Origin: Actinomycetes bacterium
GTDB lineage: Bacteria > Actinomycetota > Thermoleophilia > Solirubrobacterales > Solirubrobacteraceae
Length of the DNA stretch: 34,144 nucleotides
NCBI GenBank assembly: GCA_021792455.1
Contig: JAJYUP010000020.1
Coordinates: 1 to 34,144 of the forward strand
Direction: 5' to 3'
Both the position numbers and the translations under genes were made by a program. This document shows positions 7,681-15,037 of this stretch, piece by piece; position 1 is the first letter of the stretch, and each line of letters opens with the position of its first letter. Under the pieces are notes generated by a model. The model was not told where the DNA came from and searched no databases. It was given only the letters and a program-made list of their open reading frames with translations.

Positions 7681-8247
7681 TCAATGCTCTGGGGGTTGCA
7701 CGAAAACGACGGGGCGCGCGACGAAGGAGAGGCCGCCGAGCGCTGTCGCGAACCCATGCGCAGTCGCCTCACCCTCGCAGTAGATGCTGATCAGGTTGGG
7801 TCGCTGCGACCTCGGCGCAGCCCGCGCGAGCTGCATCACCTCGAAGCGTCCGTCGATCAGCGATGAGGCGAGGTTCGCCTCATCGCCGCCAAACGAGATC
7901 ACCCGGAATCCCTCGCGAGGCCCGTCTTTCAGGAGGGAGCCCGATGTGATCGCAGAGCTCCACGCCGCCTCGCGCGCGAACATCGAGTGCTCGTCTGGGG
8001 TGATCTGGTTCACGTACCACTCGGACGCGTACGCCTGCGCCTCGCAGCTCCTGTCGGCGAACCACGTCTCTGAGCATGCGAGGTAGCCGAGATGCGGCCA
8101 CCACTTGCGAAGCGGCTGGTTCTGGACGTAGCCGAGCAGGTGGGGAAGCTCGAGCATCAGGCGCCCATGGTGCGAGCACCAGTGGCCGTGCGCCTCTGCG
8201 TGAGGCATGCCAGGACGCAGAGGCGCGAGGAATATGCGGTGCTGCAT
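7681..8247 (-). CDS. EthD-like ferredoxin-fold protein
   Basis: The N-terminal part (GMPHAEAHGHWCSHHGRLMLELPHLLGYVQNQP) follows the EthD pattern of a HW...H...L..P.L..YVQN module; a second, weaker module is near the C-terminus (LISIYCEGEATAHGF). EthD-family and related alpha+beta barrel proteins include accessory proteins of ether or polyketide oxidation and small cyclases or dehydratases. Length is 188 residues from the ATG at 8247, which overlaps the alcohol dehydrogenase stop (TGATG). It is the last gene of the long leftward unit from 14963. A function on the oxidised product of the dehydrogenase or the luciferase-like enzyme is inference. Confidence 0.6.
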   Translation of the reverse strand: MQHRIFLAPLRPGMPHAEAHGHWCSHHGRLMLELPHLLGYVQNQPLRKWWPHLGYLACSETWFADRSCEAQAYASEWYVNQITPDEHSMFAREAAWSSAITSGSLLKDGPREGFRVISFGGDEANLASSLIDGRFEVMQLARAAPRSQRPNLISIYCEGEATAHGFATALGGLSFVARPVVFVQPPEH

Positions 8248-9308
8248 CAGGATCCTCTGATGTCGATGATGATCTTCACCTGCGCGCCGTCCCCATCGGC
8301 GAGCACGCGGAACCCGTCCTCGATCGCGGCGTGAAGGGGAACCGTTGAGGTCACGATCCGCTCGGCGGGCAGCTCGCCGCTGCGGACCTGCTCGATCAGC
8401 GAAGGCCAGCAGTCGAATGGGAAGCCAACCGACCCGATCAGGCTTGCGCCGCGAAGCACGAGGCGGCTGACGTCGAGCTCGACTGGCTTTTGCAGCAGGC
8501 CTGCCTGCACGACGCGGCCCGAAGGACGGATCGCCTCGAGCGCTGTGCGCAGGGCGCTCTCGCTGCCTGAGCACTCGATTGCGGCCGCGGCGCCATCTTC
8601 CCAACGCTGCCTGCACAACTCTTCAACGTCGTGCTTCGAAGGATCGACGACGTCGAAGCCGATCCTGCTCGCAAGCTGCGCCCGGCCTTCGCCGAGCTCG
8701 CTGATCAGCACCTCACCGGCACCGGCGCGGCGTGCGGCGAGCGCAGCGAGCATCCCGATCGGGCCCGCACCGGTGACTAGCACCGGATCGCCGGGGCGAA
8801 GGCGCGCAAGCGCAACCGCGGCGGTTGCGACGGCGCTCGGCTCGATCAGCGCCCCCTGCTCGTCGCTGAGATCATCAGGCAGCTTCGTCAGCTGGCTCGC
8901 GTCCACGAGCGCGAGCTCTGACATTCCGCCCCACCGGTGGCGCAGCCCGACAGCAGCGCGCAGCGCGCAGTGCTGAGGGTTGCCGCCTCTGCAGGGCCCG
9001 CACTGCCCGCAGCTGATCAGCGGCATCACAGATACGCGGTCGCCAGGGCTCAGCCCTTCGACCTGCTCGCCGACTTCGATCACCTCTGCGGAGAGCTCAT
9101 GCCCGAGGATCTGGGGCAGCGAGGCCCCCGTCAGCGGGTGCGGGGTCGTGCTCACTCGCAGCGGTCCTTCGAGGAACTCGTGCAGATCCGTGCCGCAGAT
9201 ACCGCACTTCAACGGGGCAGTCAGCACCTCGCTCGCAACTGGTGCGGCAGGCTCTGCGACCGACTCGAGCCGCAGGTCGCCTCGTCCGTGGAACCTCAGA
9301 GCCTTCAT
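8247..9308 (-). CDS. Zinc-dependent medium-chain alcohol dehydrogenase
   Basis: This is a 353-residue MDR-family dehydrogenase. Catalytic zinc ligands are Cys38 (GICGTD), His70 and Glu71 (GHE). Structural zinc cysteines are at 100, 103, 106 and 114 (CGQCGPCRGGNPQHC). The Rossmann loop is GAGPIGML, followed by an acidic residue (SELGE), pointing to NAD(H). The family face is butanediol/sorbitol-dehydrogenase-like, so a secondary alcohol to ketone conversion is likely. The ATG at 9308 overlaps the isomerase stop (ATGA), and its own stop overlaps the EthD-like start. All ligands are present, so it should be active; its substrate is probably a ring hydroxyl of a pathway intermediate (inference). 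Confidence 0.92.
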   Translation of the reverse strand: MKALRFHGRGDLRLESVAEPAAPVASEVLTAPLKCGICGTDLHEFLEGPLRVSTTPHPLTGASLPQILGHELSAEVIEVGEQVEGLSPGDRVSVMPLISCGQCGPCRGGNPQHCALRAAVGLRHRWGGMSELALVDASQLTKLPDDLSDEQGALIEPSAVATAAVALARLRPGDPVLVTGAGPIGMLAALAARRAGAGEVLISELGEGRAQLASRIGFDVVDPSKHDVEELCRQRWEDGAAAAIECSGSESALRTALEAIRPSGRVVQAGLLQKPVELDVSRLVLRGASLIGSVGFPFDCWPSLIEQVRSGELPAERIVTSTVPLHAAIEDGFRVLADGDGAQVKIIIDIRGS

Positions 9309-10123
9309 CGAAGCAGCAGCCTGCGCGTGTGCTCGATCGCCTGACGTGCGCGCTCTGAGGGCGGCAGGGCCGCAAGGCGCGCGACCGGCGTCTCCACGCT
9401 GAGCGGCGTCGCCGGCGGCAGGGCGTCGATCAGATCTCGCAGCGGGAGCTCGCCTTCGCCAGGGTGCAGGCGATTGGAAACCGCCTCCCGGTAGAGGCCG
9501 GCGCTGCCGTGCTCCTTTGGGACGGATGTGGCATCGCACAGCTGTGCATATGGGAACCGCTCTTGATGGGCGGCGGCGAGGCGCTTGACCTGGGCGGGGC
9601 TGCCGCCAGAGCGGTCGAGGTGCAGGGGGTCGACGAGCACCGCTGCGGCAGGATGCTCGCTCGCTTCGACGATCCTCATCGCCTGACCGACTGTCTTGCA
9701 CTCCGTGAATGCCATGAACTCGAGTGCGGCGCGCATCTCATACTCAGCGAGATCTTCGCACAGCCTCCTCATCACCTCGACGAACCGCTGCTCCTCCGGC
9801 TCGTTGTCGATGACGAGCACGTTCTCGGCGCCGAGCATCGCGGCACTCTCCCAGACGGGCTGAAGCGCATCGAGGTTCGTGCCGGCGTGCAGCCTGAGCA
9901 CCTCGACGTCGAGGACCTGCATTTCACGGCTCTCTAGCTCTGCAATCGTGCGCCTGCGAATCGGCGTGTCTGAGGCGAGCGGGTTCTCCTGTCGCGAAGA
10001 GGCATCGAGGATCCTGAGCGTGACCGCGTCGAACCCAGCTTCAGCCGCGATCGCAACGATCTGCGGCGGCGGCGCGTCGAGCACGGTGAGGCAGGCGAGG
10101 GCTGCCCTGCGTCCTGCGATCAT
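9305..10123 (-). CDS. Sugar phosphate isomerase/epimerase-like TIM-barrel protein (paralogue)
   Basis: This 272-residue barrel has the same residue pattern as the protein at 3113-3961: Glu135 (ALEFMAF), Asp165 with His168 (VDPLHLD), Asp197 (QLCDAT), HPGEGELPL around 220 and Glu244 (SVET). Sequence identity between the two looks low outside these motifs, so they probably handle different intermediates. The ATG at 10123 has GCAGGAGG upstream and lies in one copy of a 26-bp duplicated segment whose other copy contains the stop of the preceding gene. Metal-dependent isomerisation of a hydroxy-carbonyl compound is the family-based guess. Confidence 0.78.
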   Translation of the reverse strand: MIAGRRAALACLTVLDAPPPQIVAIAAEAGFDAVTLRILDASSRQENPLASDTPIRRRTIAELESREMQVLDVEVLRLHAGTNLDALQPVWESAAMLGAENVLVIDNEPEEQRFVEVMRRLCEDLAEYEMRAALEFMAFTECKTVGQAMRIVEASEHPAAAVLVDPLHLDRSGGSPAQVKRLAAAHQERFPYAQLCDATSVPKEHGSAGLYREAVSNRLHPGEGELPLRDLIDALPPATPLSVETPVARLAALPPSERARQAIEHTRRLLLR

Positions 10124-10159
10124 CGGCTCGCCCTGCCTCCTGCGATCATCGGCTCGCCC
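10112..10159 (-). repeat. 26-bp direct duplication at a gene junction
   Basis: TCCTGCGATCATCGGCTCGC occurs at 10112 and again at 10138, a 26-bp period, with 22 identical bases per copy. On the minus strand one copy carries the end of the luciferase-like gene (TGA at 10148-10146) and the other the ATG of the isomerase (10123). The duplication made the junction without harming either frame. Confidence 0.85.
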
Positions 10160-11168
10160 CTGTTATCGCGTCGATGAGAAGCGGCGGCAGCGTCTGGGCG
10201 ATCTGGTGCATCTGCTCCGCGAGCTCTGAGCTGCTCACCATGTCGAAGTTGATCCGGAACGTGAAGAACTCGGCACCAGCGGCAAGCAGCGCCCGCAGCC
10301 CTTCAGCGACCTGCTCAGGCGATCCGATCAAAGCTGAGCCGACGATGCGTGACATCTGCCTCGAGAGCTCCGCCGGTGACTCGAAGGCCGGCCGTCCCTT
10401 CAGGATCCACCAGGAGCCCGCCTCCTCGTGGAAGTGGCGCGCGAACCGCTCGCGGAACCTCCTCGCCTTCACCGGATCAGACTCGACCCAGAGGTCGCGG
10501 AGCGTGCCGACCACGCTGCCAGCCGACCTCTGGCGGACCTTCTCGACTATGCCTTCGAGCTCGTTCGGATACAGCGTCTGCGGCAGGATGAGGTTGTAGC
10601 CGCCGCTGCAGGCCCGCTCGATTGCGCGCTGCGCCATCCCTCCAATCCACACCGTCGGACCCCGGCGCGGCATGTCTGGAGAACCGCCCTGCTGTCCCTG
10701 GCCCCACATCTGCTCGAAGACCTGCAGCGTGCGGTCCATGCGCCTGCCCCTCTCAGCGCGAGACAGCCCAAGCGCATCGAACTCGGCATCCCTGTGGCCG
10801 AGCCCGAGGCCGAGGTCGACTCGGCCGCCGGAAAGCCTGTGAAGCTCCCCTGCGGTGCGGGCGAGCACGGTCGGGTCGTGCTGTGGCGCGAGCAGCACGG
10901 CTGTGCCGAATCGCAGCCTCTTCGTTGCGAGCAGCGCTGAGGCTGCAGCGTGCAGCGGCGCTGGGCACCAGCCGTCATACCAGATGCGGTGCTCTGCGCT
11001 CCAGATCGAGTGAAACCCAAGCTGCTCCGCAAGCGCCGCCTCCTCGCGAAAGGCCCTGTAGAGGGCGATCCTGTTGCGGGGCGCAAGGGCAGTCGTGCGC
11101 ATCGTCCACAGGCCAAGCCCAATGCGCTGCAGCACATCGCCCGTGCTCTGAAGGCCGATCCCGCTCAC
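10146..11168 (-). CDS. Luciferase-like (LLM class) flavin-dependent oxidoreductase
   Basis: The 340 residues follow the bacterial-luciferase TIM barrel: EEAALAEQLGFHSIWSAEHR, then an APQHDPTVLARTAGELHRLSGGRVDLGLGLGHRDAEF segment, then VWIGGMAQRAIERA, and the C-terminal IGSPEQVAEGLRAL seen in LLM and F420 enzymes. Members are FMNH2-dependent monooxygenases (including Baeyer-Villiger types) or F420-dependent dehydrogenases; the sequence does not decide between them. The GTG start at 11168 overlaps the ligase stop (GTGA). No separate flavin reductase is encoded in the window. Ring oxygenation of a ketone made by the nearby dehydrogenases is plausible. Confidence 0.85.
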   Translation of the reverse strand: MSGIGLQSTGDVLQRIGLGLWTMRTTALAPRNRIALYRAFREEAALAEQLGFHSIWSAEHRIWYDGWCPAPLHAAASALLATKRLRFGTAVLLAPQHDPTVLARTAGELHRLSGGRVDLGLGLGHRDAEFDALGLSRAERGRRMDRTLQVFEQMWGQGQQGGSPDMPRRGPTVWIGGMAQRAIERACSGGYNLILPQTLYPNELEGIVEKVRQRSAGSVVGTLRDLWVESDPVKARRFRERFARHFHEEAGSWWILKGRPAFESPAELSRQMSRIVGSALIGSPEQVAEGLRALLAAGAEFFTFRINFDMVSSSELAEQMHQIAQTLPPLLIDAITGASR

Positions 11169-12973
11169 GCTCGCCTCCCGGCGTCCTCGCCCTCCGCCTG
11201 GACGTCCTTCCCGGCGTCCTCGCCGTCCCTGGGGACGCTCTTGGAGAGGTCCTCGCCGTCCCTGGGGACGCTCTTGGAGAGGTCCTCACCGTCCCTCTCG
11301 GCGCTCGCCGCAGCTTTGAGGCCGGCTTCCCTGCCCTCTTCGAGCTCCCTCGCAAGCGCCTGCTGCAGCTCGAACTTACGGATCTTCGTCGCTGACATCG
11401 GCCACTCCGTCACGAACCTCACGTGCCGGGGGACCTTGAATGAGGCGAGCCCGCGCTCGCAGTGCTCGATCAGCTCGCGCTCGCTCAGTGATTGCCCTCG
11501 ACGCAGCTCCACGAAGGCCGCTGGCACCTCCATGTACTTCGGGTCTGGCACGCCGACGACCGCGGCGATGCTCACGGCGGGATGGGCGCAGATGTGAGAC
11601 TCGATCTCCAGCGCCGCGACGTTCTCGCCACCCACCTTCAACATGTCCTTCGTGCGGCCGAGGTAGCTCACGCGCCCGTCGGCATCGAGGCAGCCCACAT
11701 CGCCGGTGTGCAGCCAACCCTGCTCGTCGAGCACCTCCGCCGTGCGCTTCGGATCCCTGTAGTAGCCGTCGAAGACGCCGTAGCCGCGCACTAGGATCTC
11801 ACCGCGCGCTCCGACCTGCACGGGCTGCCCTGTCTCCAGGTCGCGGATCTCCACCTCCATGCCCGTGAAGGGCGTGCCGCTCGTCGTGCAGCGCTGCGTC
11901 AGGCTGTCCTCGATGTCGTTGAAGCAGACGACCCCGCCGCACTCCGTGCAGCCATAGGAGCTGATCTGCACGGTGTGGGGCATCTGCTCCTGCATCGAGC
12001 GCAGCGTGTCAGGGGGGGCGACGTTCAGGATGACCCGCGCGTGGCGCCACCGATCGCGGTGGTAGGAGGGGTGGTTCAGAAGCGCCTGGGTCACCGCTGG
12101 GAACGATGGGTAGAGGACGCTCGCCTGCTCGGCCTCGATCAGCTGAAGCGCCTGCCCCGCCTCGAAGTGGCTCATCGATATGAAGCTCGCCCCTGCGTCG
12201 AGCACGCCGATCAGCGGCAGGATCGCGCTCATGTGAAACATAGGGAGCGGATCCCAGAAGCGGTCCTCGTCTCTCAGCCTGAACTTCTCGCGCCCGGAGA
12301 TCAGCGCTGGGCGCACGAGCGACTCGTGGCTGAGCATGCATCCCTTCGGCTGCGCGGTCGTGCCGGAGGTGTACATCATCAGCGCGACGCTTCGCAGGCA
12401 GGTGCGGGCGTGCAGCTTCAGCACCTCCTCTTCGCTCACCTGCTGCGCGCGCCTGCCGAACTGCTCGTATCTCACCATTCCCGCCGCCTCGCGGCTGCCG
12501 ATCAGGACGATCTCGGCAAGCCTTGGCGCGGAGCTCAGTCGCGATGGGGCACCGGGCGGCCGGTGCGCGAGCTCAGGCAGAGCCTCGTGGAGCCGCTCGA
12601 CGTAGTCGACGTGCTCGCGCGCGATGTCGCTCGTGAAGAGCAGCTGCAGGTCGCCGTTCTCGATCACATAGCGCAGCTCGGGGGCCGCGAACCGGGCGTT
12701 GATGGGCACCATGATCGCGCCGAGCAGCGATATCCCGAACAGCAGCTCCACGAAGGCGGTGCAGTTCGGCATCAGCAGCCCCACCCTGTCTCCTGGGCCT
12801 ATGCCTGAGGCGCGCAGAGCGCGCGCAGCGGCGAAGGCGCGCTGCTCGAGCTCCGCGTAGGTCAGCCGCTCGCCGGGGAACACGAGCGCGTCGCGGTCTC
12901 GATGCGAGGCGGCCCCACGTGTGACGAGGTCCGCGAAGCGGAAGACCTCCTGCCATCTCGTGCCGGTCAACAC
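11165..12973 (-). CDS. Acyl-CoA ligase (AMP-forming) with repeat-encoded acidic tail
   Basis: This is the third ligase paralogue, 602 residues: YTSGTTAQPKG (201-211), YGCTECGG, LHTGD and the C-terminal MSATKIRK with the catalytic lysine. As in its paralogues, one Gly is missing before that lysine. After residue ~560 the protein continues as four 11-residue units (RDGEDLSKSVP and variants) from a 33-bp DNA repeat. The GTG at 12973 overlaps the MBL gene stop by 7 bp. It sits mid-operon between the MBL hydrolase and the luciferase-like gene, so it probably activates an acid formed within the pathway. The tail is acidic, likely disordered and not needed for the fold. Confidence 0.92.
   Translation of the reverse strand: MLTGTRWQEVFRFADLVTRGAASHRDRDALVFPGERLTYAELEQRAFAAARALRASGIGPGDRVGLLMPNCTAFVELLFGISLLGAIMVPINARFAAPELRYVIENGDLQLLFTSDIAREHVDYVERLHEALPELAHRPPGAPSRLSSAPRLAEIVLIGSREAAGMVRYEQFGRRAQQVSEEEVLKLHARTCLRSVALMMYTSGTTAQPKGCMLSHESLVRPALISGREKFRLRDEDRFWDPLPMFHMSAILPLIGVLDAGASFISMSHFEAGQALQLIEAEQASVLYPSFPAVTQALLNHPSYHRDRWRHARVILNVAPPDTLRSMQEQMPHTVQISSYGCTECGGVVCFNDIEDSLTQRCTTSGTPFTGMEVEIRDLETGQPVQVGARGEILVRGYGVFDGYYRDPKRTAEVLDEQGWLHTGDVGCLDADGRVSYLGRTKDMLKVGGENVAALEIESHICAHPAVSIAAVVGVPDPKYMEVPAAFVELRRGQSLSERELIEHCERGLASFKVPRHVRFVTEWPMSATKIRKFELQQALARELEEGREAGLKAAASAERDGEDLSKSVPRDGEDLSKSVPRDGEDAGKDVQAEGEDAGRRA
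11185..11303 (-). repeat. 33-bp tandem repeat inside the 3' end of the ligase gene
   Basis: Units start at 11185 (degenerate), 11218, 11251 and 11284 (partial). The two central units are identical: CCTCGCCGTCCCTGGGGACG plus 13 more bases. The period is a multiple of 3 and encodes 11-residue repeats (RDGEDLSKSVP). It parallels the 30-bp array at the end of the SDR gene at 1201-1290. Confidence 0.88.
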
Positions 12974-14055
12974 GCGACGTAATGGTAGGAGCCGTCCGCC
13001 TCTTCCCGACGCTCGATCAGTCCCTGCAGTCGCAGGTGGCGCAGATGGCTCAGCACGTTCGCGAGCACCGTCGGCGCTTGGCGGGAATCTGCCATCGCCT
13101 CCTTCGCGACCCTCTTCGCCACCGCGTAGCCGCCAAACGATCGTGGGTCGGTGTGGGCGCCGCCCCTGTTCGGGGCGGCGGTGTGGCGTGCGCGATCGTC
13201 GCCTGCATCGCCGCGTGAGCTCGAGCGCACCGCTGCAAGCACCGCCTCTCGTTCGCGCTCGATTCCCAGCCGCCAGAGGCGCAGATGGCTCGAGACCTCT
13301 GCCAGGGGACGTCCGTGGCCGGGGAGCAGCAGGGCGCTTCGCAGTGCCTCCACCTTCGCGAGCGAGTCCAGATATTCCTGCACGGGGTCCTCGCTGCAGC
13401 CGTAGTCCATGTAGGGGGTGTAGGCGGAGCCGAACAGATCGGCGCCGATCAGGACGCGGTCCTCTTCGCGGTAGAGGCAGACCTGGGAGGGAGCGTGCCC
13501 AGGGACCTCGAGCACCCGCCAGCCCTCGATCTGCAGGCCCTCCTGCAGCGTGCGCTCCGGGATCACCGGGGCGATGATGCCTTCGAGCTCCTCGCGCACC
13601 GTCTGATAGGCGGGCAGCTCGCCCGCTGGCACGCCCTCGCGCAGGGCGCGCCGCGCGCGAGCGGAGGCGATCTGCCGCGGGTGAAGGAGCGCGTCGGTGA
13701 AGTGGTGATGGCTTGCGTGACCGTACAGCGTGCAGCCGGTCTCGTCGATCAGCCGCCCCGCGGTGCCTGCGTGATCGGAGTGATAGTGGGTGAGCAGCAG
13801 CGAGGTGACCCGGCAGAGCGGGATCTCAGCGTCATTGAGCGCGTGCAGGAGCGTGCTCCACGAGGTCTCATCGCCCCAGCCGCCGCAGTCGATCAGCATC
13901 ACCTCGCCGTCTGATCGCTCGATCGCGTAGGCGTTGACGTGGGGGATGAGCTCCCAGGGCAGCGGCAGGCGCAGGCACCACACGCGATCGGCGACCTCCC
14001 GCGCCCCGCTGAGCGCCGGGTCGATCGTCCACGTTCTCGGCGGCGGGCCGACCAT
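12967..14055 (-). CDS. Metallo-beta-lactamase-fold hydrolase with C-terminal winged helix
   Basis: The HxHxDH motif is intact: His90, His92, Asp94 and His95 (THYHSDHAG), followed by PGHAPSQV, the bridging Asp in GADLFG and the late His in LLPGHGRPL. After the MBL core, ~60 residues (VLANVLSHLRHLRLQGLIERR) look like the winged-helix domain of LACTB2-like proteins. An Arg/Gly/Ala-rich linker precedes it. It should bind two zinc ions and hydrolyse a thioester, ester or lactone. The place next to an enoyl-CoA hydratase and a ligase favours thioester or lactone chemistry. Length is 362. The ATG at 14055 overlaps the hydratase stop (TGATG). Confidence 0.88.
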   Translation of the reverse strand: MVGPPPRTWTIDPALSGAREVADRVWCLRLPLPWELIPHVNAYAIERSDGEVMLIDCGGWGDETSWSTLLHALNDAEIPLCRVTSLLLTHYHSDHAGTAGRLIDETGCTLYGHASHHHFTDALLHPRQIASARARRALREGVPAGELPAYQTVREELEGIIAPVIPERTLQEGLQIEGWRVLEVPGHAPSQVCLYREEDRVLIGADLFGSAYTPYMDYGCSEDPVQEYLDSLAKVEALRSALLLPGHGRPLAEVSSHLRLWRLGIEREREAVLAAVRSSSRGDAGDDRARHTAAPNRGGAHTDPRSFGGYAVAKRVAKEAMADSRQAPTVLANVLSHLRHLRLQGLIERREEADGSYHYVAC

Positions 14056-14963
14056 CAGGCGCGCCGCTCCTCATCTGCGCCGCCCTGCTGCTCGTCGCCC
14101 CGCTCGTCGCCCAGATCGTCACCCTGGCCGCCGCCAAGGGCCTCTGGCCGCTCCTCGCCTGCCGTCGTGCTCTCATCCTCGTTCTCGCAGTCGTGGAAGC
14201 GAGCTGGACGTTTTTCGACGAACGCGGCGATGCCCTCGCGAGCCTCCTCGCAGCCAAGCGCCTCCGCGGCCGCTCCGCGCTCGATTGCCAGGCCGCGCAG
14301 GAGGTCGCCGTCATACCCGTCGTTGAGGGCGCTCTTGATCAGCCTGATCGAGGACCGCGGCATCTGCGCGAGTCGCTGTGCGAGCTCCCAGGCTGCCCGT
14401 CGCGTGGCGGGGCCATCCTCGCAGGCGGCGTTTATCAGGCCGATTCGCTGCGCACGATCGGCGTCGATGCGCTCCCCGAGCATCAGCAGCTGGGCGGCAT
14501 GTGCGCGGCCGACCAGCCGCGGCAGCCGCTGAGTGCCTCCGCCACCGGGGATGATTCCAAGGCCGGCCTCAGGCAGCCCGATCCGCGCTGCGCCGCGCGC
14601 CATGAACCGGAAGTCGAGCGCAAGCGCCATCTCGCAGCCGCCGCCGAGGGCGTGACCCTCGATTGAGGCGATCGTCGGCTTGCTCAGTCGCTGCAGGCGC
14701 AAAAACGTCGTGTGCACGAGGTCGATCTTGCGGGTGACTGCGCCGCGGCGGAAGTCGTAGCGCGCCATCGCCTTGATGTCGGCTCCTGCGACGAAGATCG
14801 TTGGGTGGGCGCTCGTGATCACGACCGCGCGCACGGCGTCGTCGAGCTCGAGCGTCGTCACCAGCTCGCCGAGCATCACATACATCTCGTCGGTGAGCGC
14901 ATTTGCCGGCGGGTTGTCGATTCTCAGCTCGGCGACGGCGCCGCGGCGGTCCAGGTGAAGCAT
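14055..14963 (-). CDS. Enoyl-CoA hydratase/isomerase (crotonase superfamily)
   Basis: The first ~255 residues are a crotonase fold: oxyanion-hole segments VAGADIKAM (58-66) and GHALGGGCEMALA (103-115), then LPEAGLGIIPGGGGTQRLPRLVG. Glu111 and Glu132 sit where the two catalytic glutamates of hydratases lie, so hydration of an enoyl-CoA is likely, though isomerase or retro-Claisen members share the fold. Residues ~260-302 are an acidic Gly/Glu/Asp-rich tail absent from the family. The ATG at 14963 has AGAGGA upstream and is 18 bp from the palindrome at 14981. It heads the seven-gene leftward unit and is divergent from the unit starting at 15038. Confidence 0.92.
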   Translation of the reverse strand: MLHLDRRGAVAELRIDNPPANALTDEMYVMLGELVTTLELDDAVRAVVITSAHPTIFVAGADIKAMARYDFRRGAVTRKIDLVHTTFLRLQRLSKPTIASIEGHALGGGCEMALALDFRFMARGAARIGLPEAGLGIIPGGGGTQRLPRLVGRAHAAQLLMLGERIDADRAQRIGLINAACEDGPATRRAAWELAQRLAQMPRSSIRLIKSALNDGYDGDLLRGLAIERGAAAEALGCEEAREGIAAFVEKRPARFHDCENEDESTTAGEERPEALGGGQGDDLGDERGDEQQGGADEERRA

Positions 14964-14980
14964 CGCGTCAGATCCTCTCT

Positions 14981-14994
14981 GCCAAACGTTTGGT
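14981..14994. promoter_or_regulatory. Operator copy 4 (GCCAAACGTTTGGT), divergent promoter
   Basis: The core CCAAACGTTTGG (14982-14993) is a perfect 12-bp palindrome, the best in the window. Rightward, a clear -10 (TATACT, 15000-15005) lies 5 bp beyond, so bound protein would sit in the -35/-10 spacer. Leftward, the ribosome-binding site and ATG of the enoyl-CoA hydratase start within 18 bp. One site can thus control both long divergent operons. Confidence 0.75.
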
Positions 14995-15037
14995 GGGTAT
15001 ATACTCGGTCGGCAACCATGGGCGACCCTCCAGCGAG

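Noticed and set aside
8247-9701. N-terminally extended alcohol dehydrogenase frame
   Set aside because: The extra 131 residues are Arg/Pro/Ala-rich and overlap the isomerase gene; ATG 9308 gives a standard MDR N-terminus.
12967-14055. Beta-lactam resistance gene
   Set aside because: The HxHxDH motif is shared by the whole MBL superfamily; the winged-helix tail and operon point to a thioester or lactone hydrolase.
14981-14994. Restriction or phage attachment palindrome
   Set aside because: The same motif recurs at eight other promoter regions, so an operator is the better explanation.
14903-15037. Upstream extension of the HMG-CoA-synthase-like frame
   Set aside because: It crosses the operator and the -10 box and its first part is not family-like; the VGI-like stretch there seems accidental.
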